Of a stretch of DNA of 64,000 bases, positions 16,782-25,252 are shown one piece after another (position 1 is the first letter of the stretch; the number at the start of each line of letters is the position of its first letter). The stretch covers positions 17,319 through 81,318 of the forward strand of contig JAUNJG010000004.1 in the NCBI GenBank assembly GCA_030533385.1, in the 5' to 3' direction. The notes under the pieces were generated by a model, which saw only the letters and a list, made by a program, of their open reading frames with translations, ran no database searches and was not told where the DNA came from. The DNA comes from Eubacteriales bacterium. Its GTDB lineage: Bacteria; Bacillota; Clostridia; Lachnospirales; Lachnospiraceae. The translations under genes and the position numbers were made by a program.

Positions 16782-17948
16782 ATGAAAGAGTGGTTTGATA
16801 AAATACCTGTAAAAGAAATGATAGAGTGGAGAAGACATATTCATCAAAATCCTGAGTTGTCTTTTAAAGAATATAAGACATCAGAGTTTGTCAAAGAAAA
16901 GCTTCGCTCTTTTGGAAATATAGAAATAGTGGAACCGGCAGGCACAAGCGTGCTGGGTATCTTAAAAGGAGATTTTGAAGGAAAGACCATTTTGCTCCGG
17001 GCTGACATGGACGCTCTGCCAATGCAGGAGGAGAGCGATGTTCCATATCGTTCTGCCTGTGAAAATGTGGCGCACACTTGCGGACATGATGTCCACACTG
17101 CCATGCTTTTGGCTACAGCGAAGGTTCTCTCAGAGATGAAAGACCAGCTGCACGGAACGGTAAAATTTATCTTCCAGCATGCTGAGGAACTGAATCCGGG
17201 CGGTGCAAACGACATCGTAAAAAGCGGCGTTTTAGATGACGTCGATGCGGTGATTGGTCTTCATGTCATCACCAATCTGGAAGCCGGAAGCATTCATGTT
17301 CATCTGGATGGACCGTCTACTACCGCAGTAGATGCCTTCAGCCTGAACATCCAGGGAAAAGGAAGCCATGGTTCCATGCCGCAAAACGGAATTGACCCGA
17401 TTATTGTGGGTGCGGATATCATCAACGGATTGCAGAAGATTGTCTCCCGATATGTAACGCCGGGAGAGCTGACCGTCATCACAGTCGGAGAGTTTAAGGC
17501 GGGAGATGCGCCGAACATCATTCCGGATAAAGCGTACATGAGCGCTTCTATCCGCACGGTAAATGAGGAGACGAGGCAGAAGGTGGCACAGAGGATCCGC
17601 GATGTCATAGATAAAACCTGCCAGATTTACGGAGCGACCTACGATTTGGATTATACATTCTCCTACCCGGCGGTGATCAATGACAAAGACGTTTCCAAGC
17701 TGGTGATGGACAGTGCAAAAGAAGTGCTGGGAGAGGACAAGGTAGCAGAGATTTCTCTGACGAGCGCCAGCGAGGACTTTGCCTACTACCGCCAGATTGC
17801 GCCGGTTTCCTTCGTACAGCTCGGCGGCGGAACTGCCGAGGACGGATGCGGCTACGCAAATCATCATCCTAAATTCGCAATAAAAGAAGAAGCGATGGAA
17901 GCCGGTGTAAAAACCGAAGTACAGAGCGTATTAAACTTTTTAAAATAG
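16782..17948 (+). CDS. M20-family amidohydrolase (N-acyl-amino acid hydrolase type)
   Basis: A 388-residue M20D zinc hydrolase. HIHQNPELSFKEYKTSEFV is the family opening, and metal ligands lie in AHTCGHDVHTAML, FQHAEELNPGGA and YANHHPKF. A dimerisation insert starts near GKGSHGSMP. Relatives cleave N-acetyl-, hippuryl- or indole-acetyl amino acids. Co-transcription with an MFS importer suggests a dietary or host conjugate as substrate. Full length and intact. Confidence 0.9.
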   Translation: MKEWFDKIPVKEMIEWRRHIHQNPELSFKEYKTSEFVKEKLRSFGNIEIVEPAGTSVLGILKGDFEGKTILLRADMDALPMQEESDVPYRSACENVAHTCGHDVHTAMLLATAKVLSEMKDQLHGTVKFIFQHAEELNPGGANDIVKSGVLDDVDAVIGLHVITNLEAGSIHVHLDGPSTTAVDAFSLNIQGKGSHGSMPQNGIDPIIVGADIINGLQKIVSRYVTPGELTVITVGEFKAGDAPNIIPDKAYMSASIRTVNEETRQKVAQRIRDVIDKTCQIYGATYDLDYTFSYPAVINDKDVSKLVMDSAKEVLGEDKVAEISLTSASEDFAYYRQIAPVSFVQLGGGTAEDGCGYANHHPKFAIKEEAMEAGVKTEVQSVLNFLK

Positions 17949-18061
17949 GACGATAGTTTTATCCAAGAGGCAGGAGAAAAGGACATCGGAAGACCGGGAG
18001 AGAAGCAAGTAATAAATAGAAGAAAACGAGATAAAAAAGTAAGATGGAAAGAGGATAGTGC

Positions 18062-18754
18062 ATGATATATATTTTTTTGAATATGGTTGGAATTGAAGTC
18101 GGGGGACTTCTCAGTCGATTGGCAAAGAAGTTTATTTCGGACAGGCAGATTGCCGGCGTGTTGATTATTGCGAATCTTTGTATCGCAGTAGTTGGAATCC
18201 AGGGGGCGATTACGACAGAGAATGCGGCGTTGATGATTATCAGCTGTGTGCTTGGTACTCTGGTTGGAGTGGGTGTTGACCTGGATGAGAAGTTTAACCG
18301 CTTTGGAGAGTTCCTGAAATCTAAATTCAAAAATGCAGATGGAAACTTTGTGAAAGGTTTTATCACGGTTTTCATGATTCAGTGTGTCGGTTCCATGGCA
18401 ATCGTCGGTCCTTTGGATATCAGACTGAAGGGTGATGCCTCTATTTTGACTTTTAAAATTGTTTTGGATACTTGTAGCTCTTTGATTTACGGCGCAGTGT
18501 ACGGGCCAAGCGTCATGCTGTCCGGGCCTTTCGTTTTCATATATGAGACGATTATTTTCCTTCTGGCAGGTGCGATTCATCCATTTTTGACGGAGGCCGT
18601 GATTAATGAAATTTCAGCCATCGGCTCTCTGCTCATTTTTGGCATGTCTTTGGATCTGCTGGATATCCTGCATCTGAAAGTTGCGAACTACTTGCCGGCG
18701 CTGTTGGGACCGATTGTGTATCACCTCATTCTCACAGCGGTCGGAGCGGCGTAA
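18062..18754 (+). CDS. DUF554 family membrane protein
   Basis: A 230-residue integral membrane protein of the DUF554 (YdfK/YqgA-like) family. It has about seven helices, and the opening MVGIEVGGLLSRLAKKF plus LGTLVGVGVDLDEKFNRFG is typical. Function is unknown for the whole family. It lies 113 bases after the M20 gene in the same direction and may belong to the same regulon. Confidence 0.85.
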   Translation: MIYIFLNMVGIEVGGLLSRLAKKFISDRQIAGVLIIANLCIAVVGIQGAITTENAALMIISCVLGTLVGVGVDLDEKFNRFGEFLKSKFKNADGNFVKGFITVFMIQCVGSMAIVGPLDIRLKGDASILTFKIVLDTCSSLIYGAVYGPSVMLSGPFVFIYETIIFLLAGAIHPFLTEAVINEISAIGSLLIFGMSLDLLDILHLKVANYLPALLGPIVYHLILTAVGAA

Positions 18755-18801
18755 GAGGTTCCTTGTATTTGACAAATAGGTGGTTTCGTGTCACAATAAT
18801 T

Positions 18802-18837
18802 TGAGCGGTAATCCTTCGGGATTACGGCTCATTTTTT
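18802..18837 (+). terminator. Terminator after the DUF554 gene
   Basis: TGAGC-GGTAATCC (from 18802) pairs with GGATTAC-GGCTCA (to 18831) around a TTCG loop, followed by TTTTTT. Confidence 0.88.
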
Positions 18838-18896
18838 CCGTGTAGAAAAAAATAAATGAAGAAAAGTGATTGCAGGAAATAGAGAGGATAAGAACC

Positions 18897-19175
18897 ATGA
18901 TTCGTAAGCATGTAGTCGTTCGGGGAAGGGTGCAGGGAGTAGGATTTCGATATGTGACGGCGTCCATCGCCGCTAAATATAAAGTGACCGGATGGGTCAG
19001 AAACTGCTTCGACGGCAGTGTGGAACTGGAAGCCCAGGGAGCAGAACACCGGGTGGAGATGTTTTTGCAGGAAGTGTCCGCCGGAAACCGTTTTGCGAGG
19101 GTGGACTCCTTTGAGGTGACGGACATTCCCCTGGTCAGCGCTGTGAAAGAAAAGCATTTCCGGGTGACATATTGA
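18897..19175 (+). CDS. acyP: Acylphosphatase
   Basis: A 92-residue acylphosphatase. VVVRGRVQGVGFRYVT holds the phosphate-binding loop and catalytic Arg, and GWVRNCFDGSVELEAQG holds the catalytic Asn. It hydrolyses the mixed anhydride of acyl phosphates in the cytosol. A TTG 27 bases earlier is in frame; ATG 18897 with AGAGAGGA before it matches family length. mutS2 starts 19 bases downstream, so the two are likely co-expressed. Confidence 0.93.
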   Translation: MIRKHVVVRGRVQGVGFRYVTASIAAKYKVTGWVRNCFDGSVELEAQGAEHRVEMFLQEVSAGNRFARVDSFEVTDIPLVSAVKEKHFRVTY

Positions 19176-19194
19176 GAGAGGAAGGAATAAAAAA

Positions 19195-21567
19195 ATGAAC
19201 CAACGAGCGTTATCAATTCTGGAATATGACAAAATCATTTCCAGGCTGGAGACTTTTGCGTCTTCTCCGATGGGAAAAAAGAAATGTGCGGCCTTGCTGC
19301 CCTCCGCAGATTATGAGGAGATTTTGCATGCCCAGGAGGAGACGAGAGATGCGTTAAGCCGGGTGTATAAAAACGGCCCGCTGTCTTTTCAGGGACTGGC
19401 AGACATCCGGCCTCATCTGCGGCTGCTGGAAATAGAATCTGCGCTGACGGCGGGAGAGCTGCTGGACATTGCCAGACTGCTGGCGGTGACAGCTCAGGTG
19501 AAAGAATATGGAGAGACGGAGGATGAGGACATCAGCTTTGACAGCCTTCATCCTTATTTTGATATGCTGGAGCCGCTGGAGTTTCTTCACAGGAGAATCA
19601 CTTCCTGCATCTTGTCCGCCGATGAGATCAGTGATGATGCTTCTGCTGCACTGCGGGATATCAGGAAGGAAATCAAGCAGACCAACATCGCCATCCATAA
19701 TAAGCTGGCCTCCATCATCAATGCCCAGAATAACCGGACGGTGCTTCAGGACGCTCTGATTACCATGCGAAACGGGCGGTACTGTGTGCCGGTGAAGGCA
19801 GAATATAAAAATTCTTTCAAGGGGATGATTCACGATCAGTCCGCCTCCGGCTCCACGCTGTTCATCGAGCCGATGGCGGTTGTGCAGCTTAATAATAAAA
19901 TCAAGGAGCTGGACATACAGGAACAGGTGGAAATCGAAAAGATTTTGCAGCAGTTGAGCAGTCAGGCGGCGGGATGTACCAGAGACTTGCAGGAAAATCA
20001 AGATATATTGACAAAGTTAGATTTTATTTTTGCCAAGGCAAAATTTGCAAAATCTTATCAGGGGTCGGAGCCTCTGTTTAACACCGATGGTATTTTGGAC
20101 ATCAAACAGGCGAGACATCCCCTGTTGGATCCGACCAAGGTGGTTCCGGTGCATATTTATATCGGGGAGGAGTTTCAGATGCTTCTTTTGACCGGGCCGA
20201 ACACCGGCGGTAAAACCGTCTCACTAAAGACGGCGGGACTGTTTCAGCTCATGGGACAGGCGGGACTCCATATCCCGGCCTTTGAAGGTTCCCGGCTGGC
20301 GGTGTTTTCCGATATCTTTGCCGATATCGGCGATGAGCAGAGTATAGAGATGAACCTGAGTACTTTTTCTTCCCACATGACCAATATCATCGGGATTTTG
20401 AAGGAGGCGCAGCCTGATTCCCTTGTGCTGCTGGATGAGCTTTGCGGCGGAACGGATCCGACGGAGGGGGCGGCTCTTGCCATTTCCATTCTGGATGATT
20501 TGCACACCGCCGGCATCCGAACCATCGCCACCACCCATTATTCCGAGCTGAAAATGTACGCCATGGAGACGGACGGGGTGGAAAACGGATGCTGCGAGTT
20601 TGACCTTGAGACGTTGTCGCCGACCTACCGTCTGCTCATCGGGATTCCGGGAAAGAGCAATGCCTTCGCCATTTCCAGGAGGCTGGGATTGCCGGAGTAC
20701 ATCATTGATCAGGCACACTCCCAGATTGACGCCACCGCCATTGATTTTGAGACCATGCTATCAGAATTGGAAAAAAATAAGGCGGAGATTGAGCGGGAAC
20801 AGGCAGAGCTTTATCAAACCCGGCAGGAAATCGAGAGTCTGAAAAACCAGTTAAAGGAGCGGCAAGACGACATCAAAGAAAAGCGGGCGGAGCTGCTCAG
20901 ACAGGCCAGGGAGGAAGCGCACAACATTCTCACGGAGGCCAAGGAAGTGGCAGATGCTTCCATCAAGAAATACAATGCCTGGGCAAAGCATCCGGGACAG
21001 GATAACACGAAAAAAATGGAGGCTCAGAGAAGTAATCTTCGGGGGCGGATGTCCAAGCTGGAAAAGCAGCTGGCCTACAAGACAAAAAAAGCGAAAAATG
21101 TGCGAAGTCCCGAAGATTTCAAGGTGGGGGATGCGGTGTTCGTCACCACCCTTTCTTTGAAGGGGACGGTGCAGTCCGCCGCCAACAAAAACGGAGATTT
21201 GGTGATTCAGATGGGATTTCTAAGTTCCACCGTCAACTACAAAAATCTGGAGCTTTTGGACAAAGAAAAAGAGAAGCCGCAGGATAAGCCGAAGGATCGC
21301 TACAGCATCAACAAGGCAGCCACCATCTCGCCGGAAATCAATCTTCTTGGTCACACCGTGGACGAGGCCGTCGCCAAGCTGGAAAAATATCTGGATGACG
21401 CCATGATTGCGGGGCTTTCCTCCGTTCGAGTGGTACACGGCAAGGGAACGGGAGCACTTCGCAAGGGGATTCACGAGTATTTGCGCCGCCAGAAGTTTGT
21501 CAAGTCGTATCAGCTCGCCGAGTTCGGGGAGGGAGACGCCGGAGTGACGGTGGTGACGTTTCGGTAA
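19195..21567 (+). CDS. mutS2: Endonuclease MutS2
   Basis: A 790-residue MutS2. It lacks the mismatch-recognition domain of MutS and starts with the core/lever region. The ATPase has Walker A LLTGPNTGGKTVSL and Walker B SLVLLDELCGGTDPTEG. A long charged coiled coil (about 515-630) follows, and a C-terminal Smr nuclease domain carries INLLGHTVDEAV and VRVVHGKGTGALR. MutS2 in Firmicutes limits recombination and also acts on collided ribosomes. The protein is full length with no sign of damage. Confidence 0.96.
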   Translation: MNQRALSILEYDKIISRLETFASSPMGKKKCAALLPSADYEEILHAQEETRDALSRVYKNGPLSFQGLADIRPHLRLLEIESALTAGELLDIARLLAVTAQVKEYGETEDEDISFDSLHPYFDMLEPLEFLHRRITSCILSADEISDDASAALRDIRKEIKQTNIAIHNKLASIINAQNNRTVLQDALITMRNGRYCVPVKAEYKNSFKGMIHDQSASGSTLFIEPMAVVQLNNKIKELDIQEQVEIEKILQQLSSQAAGCTRDLQENQDILTKLDFIFAKAKFAKSYQGSEPLFNTDGILDIKQARHPLLDPTKVVPVHIYIGEEFQMLLLTGPNTGGKTVSLKTAGLFQLMGQAGLHIPAFEGSRLAVFSDIFADIGDEQSIEMNLSTFSSHMTNIIGILKEAQPDSLVLLDELCGGTDPTEGAALAISILDDLHTAGIRTIATTHYSELKMYAMETDGVENGCCEFDLETLSPTYRLLIGIPGKSNAFAISRRLGLPEYIIDQAHSQIDATAIDFETMLSELEKNKAEIEREQAELYQTRQEIESLKNQLKERQDDIKEKRAELLRQAREEAHNILTEAKEVADASIKKYNAWAKHPGQDNTKKMEAQRSNLRGRMSKLEKQLAYKTKKAKNVRSPEDFKVGDAVFVTTLSLKGTVQSAANKNGDLVIQMGFLSSTVNYKNLELLDKEKEKPQDKPKDRYSINKAATISPEINLLGHTVDEAVAKLEKYLDDAMIAGLSSVRVVHGKGTGALRKGIHEYLRRQKFVKSYQLAEFGEGDAGVTVVTFR

Positions 21568-21666
21568 AAGTGATGGCAGTGTCTGAATCAACGTGAAGAG
21601 GAGACGGATTGCCAGGACTTGATTATCCGAATGATTGTAACGGGGAGTTTGATGGGAGGAAGAAAT

Positions 21667-23097
21667 ATGAAGAAAAGAAGTCAGAGGAAATGGAAATGTT
21701 GCACAATATTATGTATATTGCTGCTTTTTTTGGCAGTTGGTTTTGGGGTGGATACGAGGCAGGCCGCAGCGGCGTCTCCCTATAAAAAGAATGGACGTCT
21801 TTCGGTGAAAAAAGGGAAGATAGTGAATAAAAAGGGGCGTCCTTTTGTGATACAGGGGGTGTCCACCCACGGTTTGTCCTGGTTTCCGGAGTATGTTAAC
21901 AAGAGGGCATTTTTGACGCTGCGAAACCAGTGGAAAGTCAACACCATCCGTCTTGCCCTGTACACTGCGGAGTACAATGGCTATTGCAGCGGAGGAAACA
22001 AAAAAGAGTTGGAGCAGCTCATTGATAAGGGAGTGCGGTATGCTACCGATCTGGGTATGTATGTCATCATCGACTGGCATATTTTAAGCGACGGCAATCC
22101 GCTGACCCACAAAAAAGAGGCGAAGAAATTTTTTCGGAAGATGGCGAAAAAATATAAAAATTACGGAAACGTCATGTATGAGATCTGCAATGAGCCAAAC
22201 GGAGGGGGAGGCTCGTGGAAAAACATCAAAAAATATGCAAAACCGGTCATAAAAACCATAAGGAAGGTAAACAAAAAGGCCATTGTCATCGTGGGGACGC
22301 CCACCTGGTCTCAGGAGATTGACAAGCCGCAAAATGACCCGATAACGGGGTATAAAAACGTGGCTTATTCCTTCCATTTTTATGCCGGAACCCACAAGGC
22401 GGATTTGAGGTCAAGGCTGAAAACGGCGGCAAAGAACGGGGTACCCGTCATAGTGACGGAGTTTGGAATCTGTGATGCATCGGGCAATGGAAATATGAAT
22501 CCGAAGGAGGGAAACCTCTGGATGCGTCTGTTGAATCAATATAAAATCGGACGGGTTTGCTGGAGTCTGGCCAACAAGGCAGAATCGGCATCTTTGTTAA
22601 AAAGTTCCTGCAAAAAGACCGGAGGATGGAGAACGCAGGATCTGTCGGCCTCGGGCAAGTGGCTGCGGCAGGCTTACACCAAAAAGAAAAATGGGGTAAA
22701 TGAGGACGATACGTTGTACGAGGATGAGGAGGAGAATACGGAGAACCCATCCCAGGAGACGGAACAGGAGTACGGAGAACCCCATGTGACGGGGCAGGCG
22801 GAGAAGGTGAACAGCTGGGGAAGTGATGGCGACTGGCACAACCAGTATAAGATTCTTCTCCGAAATGACGGCACGGCTTCCGCCAAAGGGTGGAAAGTGG
22901 TTCTTCAGATGAAGGAAGCCGCCTCTTTGGAAAATAGCTGGAATGGAACGTTTCAATGCAGCGGCCGCACCGTAACCATAGACCCGGCGGATTATAATCA
23001 AAAGATAGAAGCCGGCGGCGTCATAGAAATAGGATGCATCATCATAAGTGCGGCGCCTCAGGAAATTTTGTCCGTGGAGGCGACCCCTCTCAATTAA
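21667..23097 (+). CDS. Secreted GH5 cellulase with C-terminal CBM2-like domain
   Basis: A 476-residue extracellular endoglucanase. A signal peptide covers about residues 1-35 (positive start, CTILCILLLFLAVGFG, then QAAAASP). The GH5 barrel spans about 42-340: acid/base E176 in EICNEPNG and nucleophile E265 in VTEFGICDASG, with HFYAGTH supplying the conserved His. An acidic, Glu-rich linker (about 345-375) leads to a CBM2-like domain (about 378-476; VNSWGSDGDWHNQYK and GWKVVLQM). No dockerin or sortase signal is seen, so it is probably freely secreted. GGGAGG precedes ATG 21667. A terminator follows. Confidence 0.93.
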   Translation: MKKRSQRKWKCCTILCILLLFLAVGFGVDTRQAAAASPYKKNGRLSVKKGKIVNKKGRPFVIQGVSTHGLSWFPEYVNKRAFLTLRNQWKVNTIRLALYTAEYNGYCSGGNKKELEQLIDKGVRYATDLGMYVIIDWHILSDGNPLTHKKEAKKFFRKMAKKYKNYGNVMYEICNEPNGGGGSWKNIKKYAKPVIKTIRKVNKKAIVIVGTPTWSQEIDKPQNDPITGYKNVAYSFHFYAGTHKADLRSRLKTAAKNGVPVIVTEFGICDASGNGNMNPKEGNLWMRLLNQYKIGRVCWSLANKAESASLLKSSCKKTGGWRTQDLSASGKWLRQAYTKKKNGVNEDDTLYEDEEENTENPSQETEQEYGEPHVTGQAEKVNSWGSDGDWHNQYKILLRNDGTASAKGWKVVLQMKEAASLENSWNGTFQCSGRTVTIDPADYNQKIEAGGVIEIGCIIISAAPQEILSVEATPLN

Positions 23098-23159
23098 ATT
23101 ATTTTTATTTTATTTAACCCAATGATTTCAAACATTTTTGCCCGTCAGGCGGAAAGAAG

Positions 23160-23199
23160 AAAGCGGATGCAGGTGTTAGCCTGTCATCCGCTTTTTGTT
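23160..23199. terminator. Terminator between the convergent cellulase and permease genes
   Basis: AAAGCGGATG pairs with CATCCGCTTT, followed by TTTG on the plus strand. It overlaps the 3' end of the minus-strand permease gene. Confidence 0.75.
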
Positions 23200-24231
23200 T
23201 TCAATCCGCAGGTTCATGATTAATGCGAAGGTGATGATGCCGTACACCACGAAGCTTCGGAAATATTCCCCCAGGGCGGTGTTGGCGAACAGGTTTTGCC
23301 CCGCGATGGAGGAGACTACGAACAGGGTGTGCATGATGAGTACGCCCACCATGGCATTTTTTACGTTGGCGCGTCGGATGCTGGCGCCTCCGACCAAAAG
23401 GGCGGCGCAGGAGAAGGTATCCACGTTTAAGTGTTCGGTGTAGGTGTTCAATGTCCCGATGTTTTGCAGATAGATAAACTGTCCGATGCCTGCCAGCACC
23501 GAGGAGGCAATCATCACATAAATGCGGTAGCGGTCGATGGGGATGCCCAGGGTCTGCGCTTTTTTTTCATCATATCCCATGACTTGAACCTGCTTTCCAA
23601 AAGGCGTGTGGAGAAGGTAGAACATGCCGAAAGCCAGAAGAAACACCATGAAAATCAAAAAAATGGAGATGGGAATCTGGGCCACCTTCACGGAGCCGAA
23701 GCTGTTGAAAAATTCTTTATAGGTTTTTAAATCTACCATGCTCTCCACCCCGACCCCGTTTTTTAAAATGATGTTTTCGTTGTGGACGGGGAGGATTGTT
23801 CCGTATCCGGCGATGAAGATGAGCTGATAAAGATAGTTGGAAAGGGAGCCGATGACGATGGAGGTCACCATCTCCTTTCCTTTTACCAGATTCATGATTT
23901 TTCCGAGAACAAAGCCGATGATCAGGTTAAAGATGATGGTCATGACAAAGACCGCCAGCACGCCGGGACCGCCATAGAGGTTATGGTTTAAACTGATAAT
24001 GTAGGCGGCCTGGGCAGCCATGGCGCCCACCGTGACGCAGAAGTTCAGTCCCATGCCGGCCACCACCGGGAGAATCAGGGACAAGACGAGAACGCCGTTT
24101 CGGATGAAGCGGACGGACACCTGTTCCACCAGAAATCCTGTGGACACCCTGGACAGAATGAAACAGAGAATGTCGATGAGGATAAAAAGAACAGGCACTA
24201 TAATTTCTGCTTTCCATATTTTCTTAATCAT
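23176..24231 (-). CDS. RbsC-like ABC permease 2 of the DUF3798 system
   Basis: A 351-residue permease with about eight to nine helices. GLNFCVTVGAMAAQAAYII and the loop GYDEKKAQTLGIPIDRYRIYV (the EAA-like coupling segment) place it with the branched-chain amino acid/ribose-type (BPD_transp_2) permeases. It is the last gene of the operon; its ATG lies 8 bases inside the end of the preceding permease gene, so translation is coupled. Two distinct permeases imply a heterodimeric channel. Substrate unknown. Confidence 0.88.
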   Translation of the reverse strand: MIKKIWKAEIIVPVLFILIDILCFILSRVSTGFLVEQVSVRFIRNGVLVLSLILPVVAGMGLNFCVTVGAMAAQAAYIISLNHNLYGGPGVLAVFVMTIIFNLIIGFVLGKIMNLVKGKEMVTSIVIGSLSNYLYQLIFIAGYGTILPVHNENIILKNGVGVESMVDLKTYKEFFNSFGSVKVAQIPISIFLIFMVFLLAFGMFYLLHTPFGKQVQVMGYDEKKAQTLGIPIDRYRIYVMIASSVLAGIGQFIYLQNIGTLNTYTEHLNVDTFSCAALLVGGASIRRANVKNAMVGVLIMHTLFVVSSIAGQNLFANTALGEYFRSFVVYGIITFALIMNLRIENKKRMTG

Positions 24232-25252
24232 GTTTCCTCCTGTTCTGCTGTAAAAAAGCATATAAAATAATTCCGTTGGTGACAATCATTCTCGTGATCT
24301 CCGAAAGCTCCGGAATCAGCACGGCGTTGGCGATGGGAGAGGAGAGAAGATAGATGGTCTGGTAAAGATAAGTTCCGAGCATGGCCTGAAAGACGCCGGA
24401 TTCCTTGCCGATGTACCCTCCGATGATGATGGAGGAAACCGCCGGAAAGGCGAAGCCGCTTGGCCCGTTGTAAAGCTCCACGAAGCCGTAGGATTGTGCG
24501 TACACAATGATGCCGACGCCGCCGATGAGGGTGGAGAGAATGATGGCAAGATGTCGGATTTTTTTCACGGGAATGCCGGCAAGATAACAAAAATCTTCGT
24601 TTTGTCCCAGCGCCTCCATGGCCTCCCCCGTCCTGGTCTTGAAAAACAAAAAAAGGAGGAGGGCGATCAGGCTGTAAAACAAGAGAAGACCCGTCGGAAT
24701 GGTCAGTCCGGCAAGCTCAAAAGACCAGAGGTTGTCGAGGACGGATCCGAAATAATTTTCCAGACTGATTTTCGGGCGAAGTCCGCTGCCGCCGATGGGA
24801 TAGAGCATTTCCCGGTTGGTAAAAGGCGCCACCGTCCAGAAAAAGTCCATGAGGGGGATGACGGAATAGCCGATAAAGATGGCGGCGATGTCTTCCTTTC
24901 CCTTCACATGGTCCAGGATGAGAGCGTAGAGAAAGCCGAAAAAGAGGGCGACGGGCAGGGTAAACAGCAGGGCGCAAAAGAAGCCGCCCATCCCCGAAAG
25001 CCGCAGCTGTATGCTCAGGCACATACCCACAAGGCCGGAAATGATGCCGATGGGAAGGCCGAAATTCAGCCCGGCTCCCGCCTTTAACATGGGAATCATC
25101 GCCAGTACCATAACGCCGTTCATGGCAAATTTGGTAAAGGAGGTGCTAATCAAAGTTTTCATATTAAATCCCAGCATGTGAGCAGTGGCAAATAAACACA
25201 GCATAAACCCTGCGATGATGAGCTGGGGAAGTCGTAAATTTTTTCTAATCAT
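24224..25252 (-). CDS. RbsC-like ABC permease 1 of the DUF3798 system
   Basis: A 342-residue permease of the same fold: AGAGLNFGLPIGIISGLVGM near the start, EALGQNEDFCYLAGIPVKK as coupling loop, and the SSIIIGGYIGKESGVFQAML helix typical of the family. The start was set at MIRKNLRLPQL, which overlaps the ATPase gene by 8 bases; the frame is open further upstream but only as the ATPase gene's shadow. It is the partner of the second permease downstream. Confidence 0.88.
   Translation of the reverse strand: MIRKNLRLPQLIIAGFMLCLFATAHMLGFNMKTLISTSFTKFAMNGVMVLAMIPMLKAGAGLNFGLPIGIISGLVGMCLSIQLRLSGMGGFFCALLFTLPVALFFGFLYALILDHVKGKEDIAAIFIGYSVIPLMDFFWTVAPFTNREMLYPIGGSGLRPKISLENYFGSVLDNLWSFELAGLTIPTGLLLFYSLIALLLFLFFKTRTGEAMEALGQNEDFCYLAGIPVKKIRHLAIILSTLIGGVGIIVYAQSYGFVELYNGPSGFAFPAVSSIIIGGYIGKESGVFQAMLGTYLYQTIYLLSSPIANAVLIPELSEITRMIVTNGIILYAFLQQNRRKHD

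Noticed and set aside
24494-25087. Plus-strand frame of about 197 codons opposite the first DUF3798 permease
   Set aside because: Antisense shadow of a clear membrane protein; highly charged, no ribosome site.
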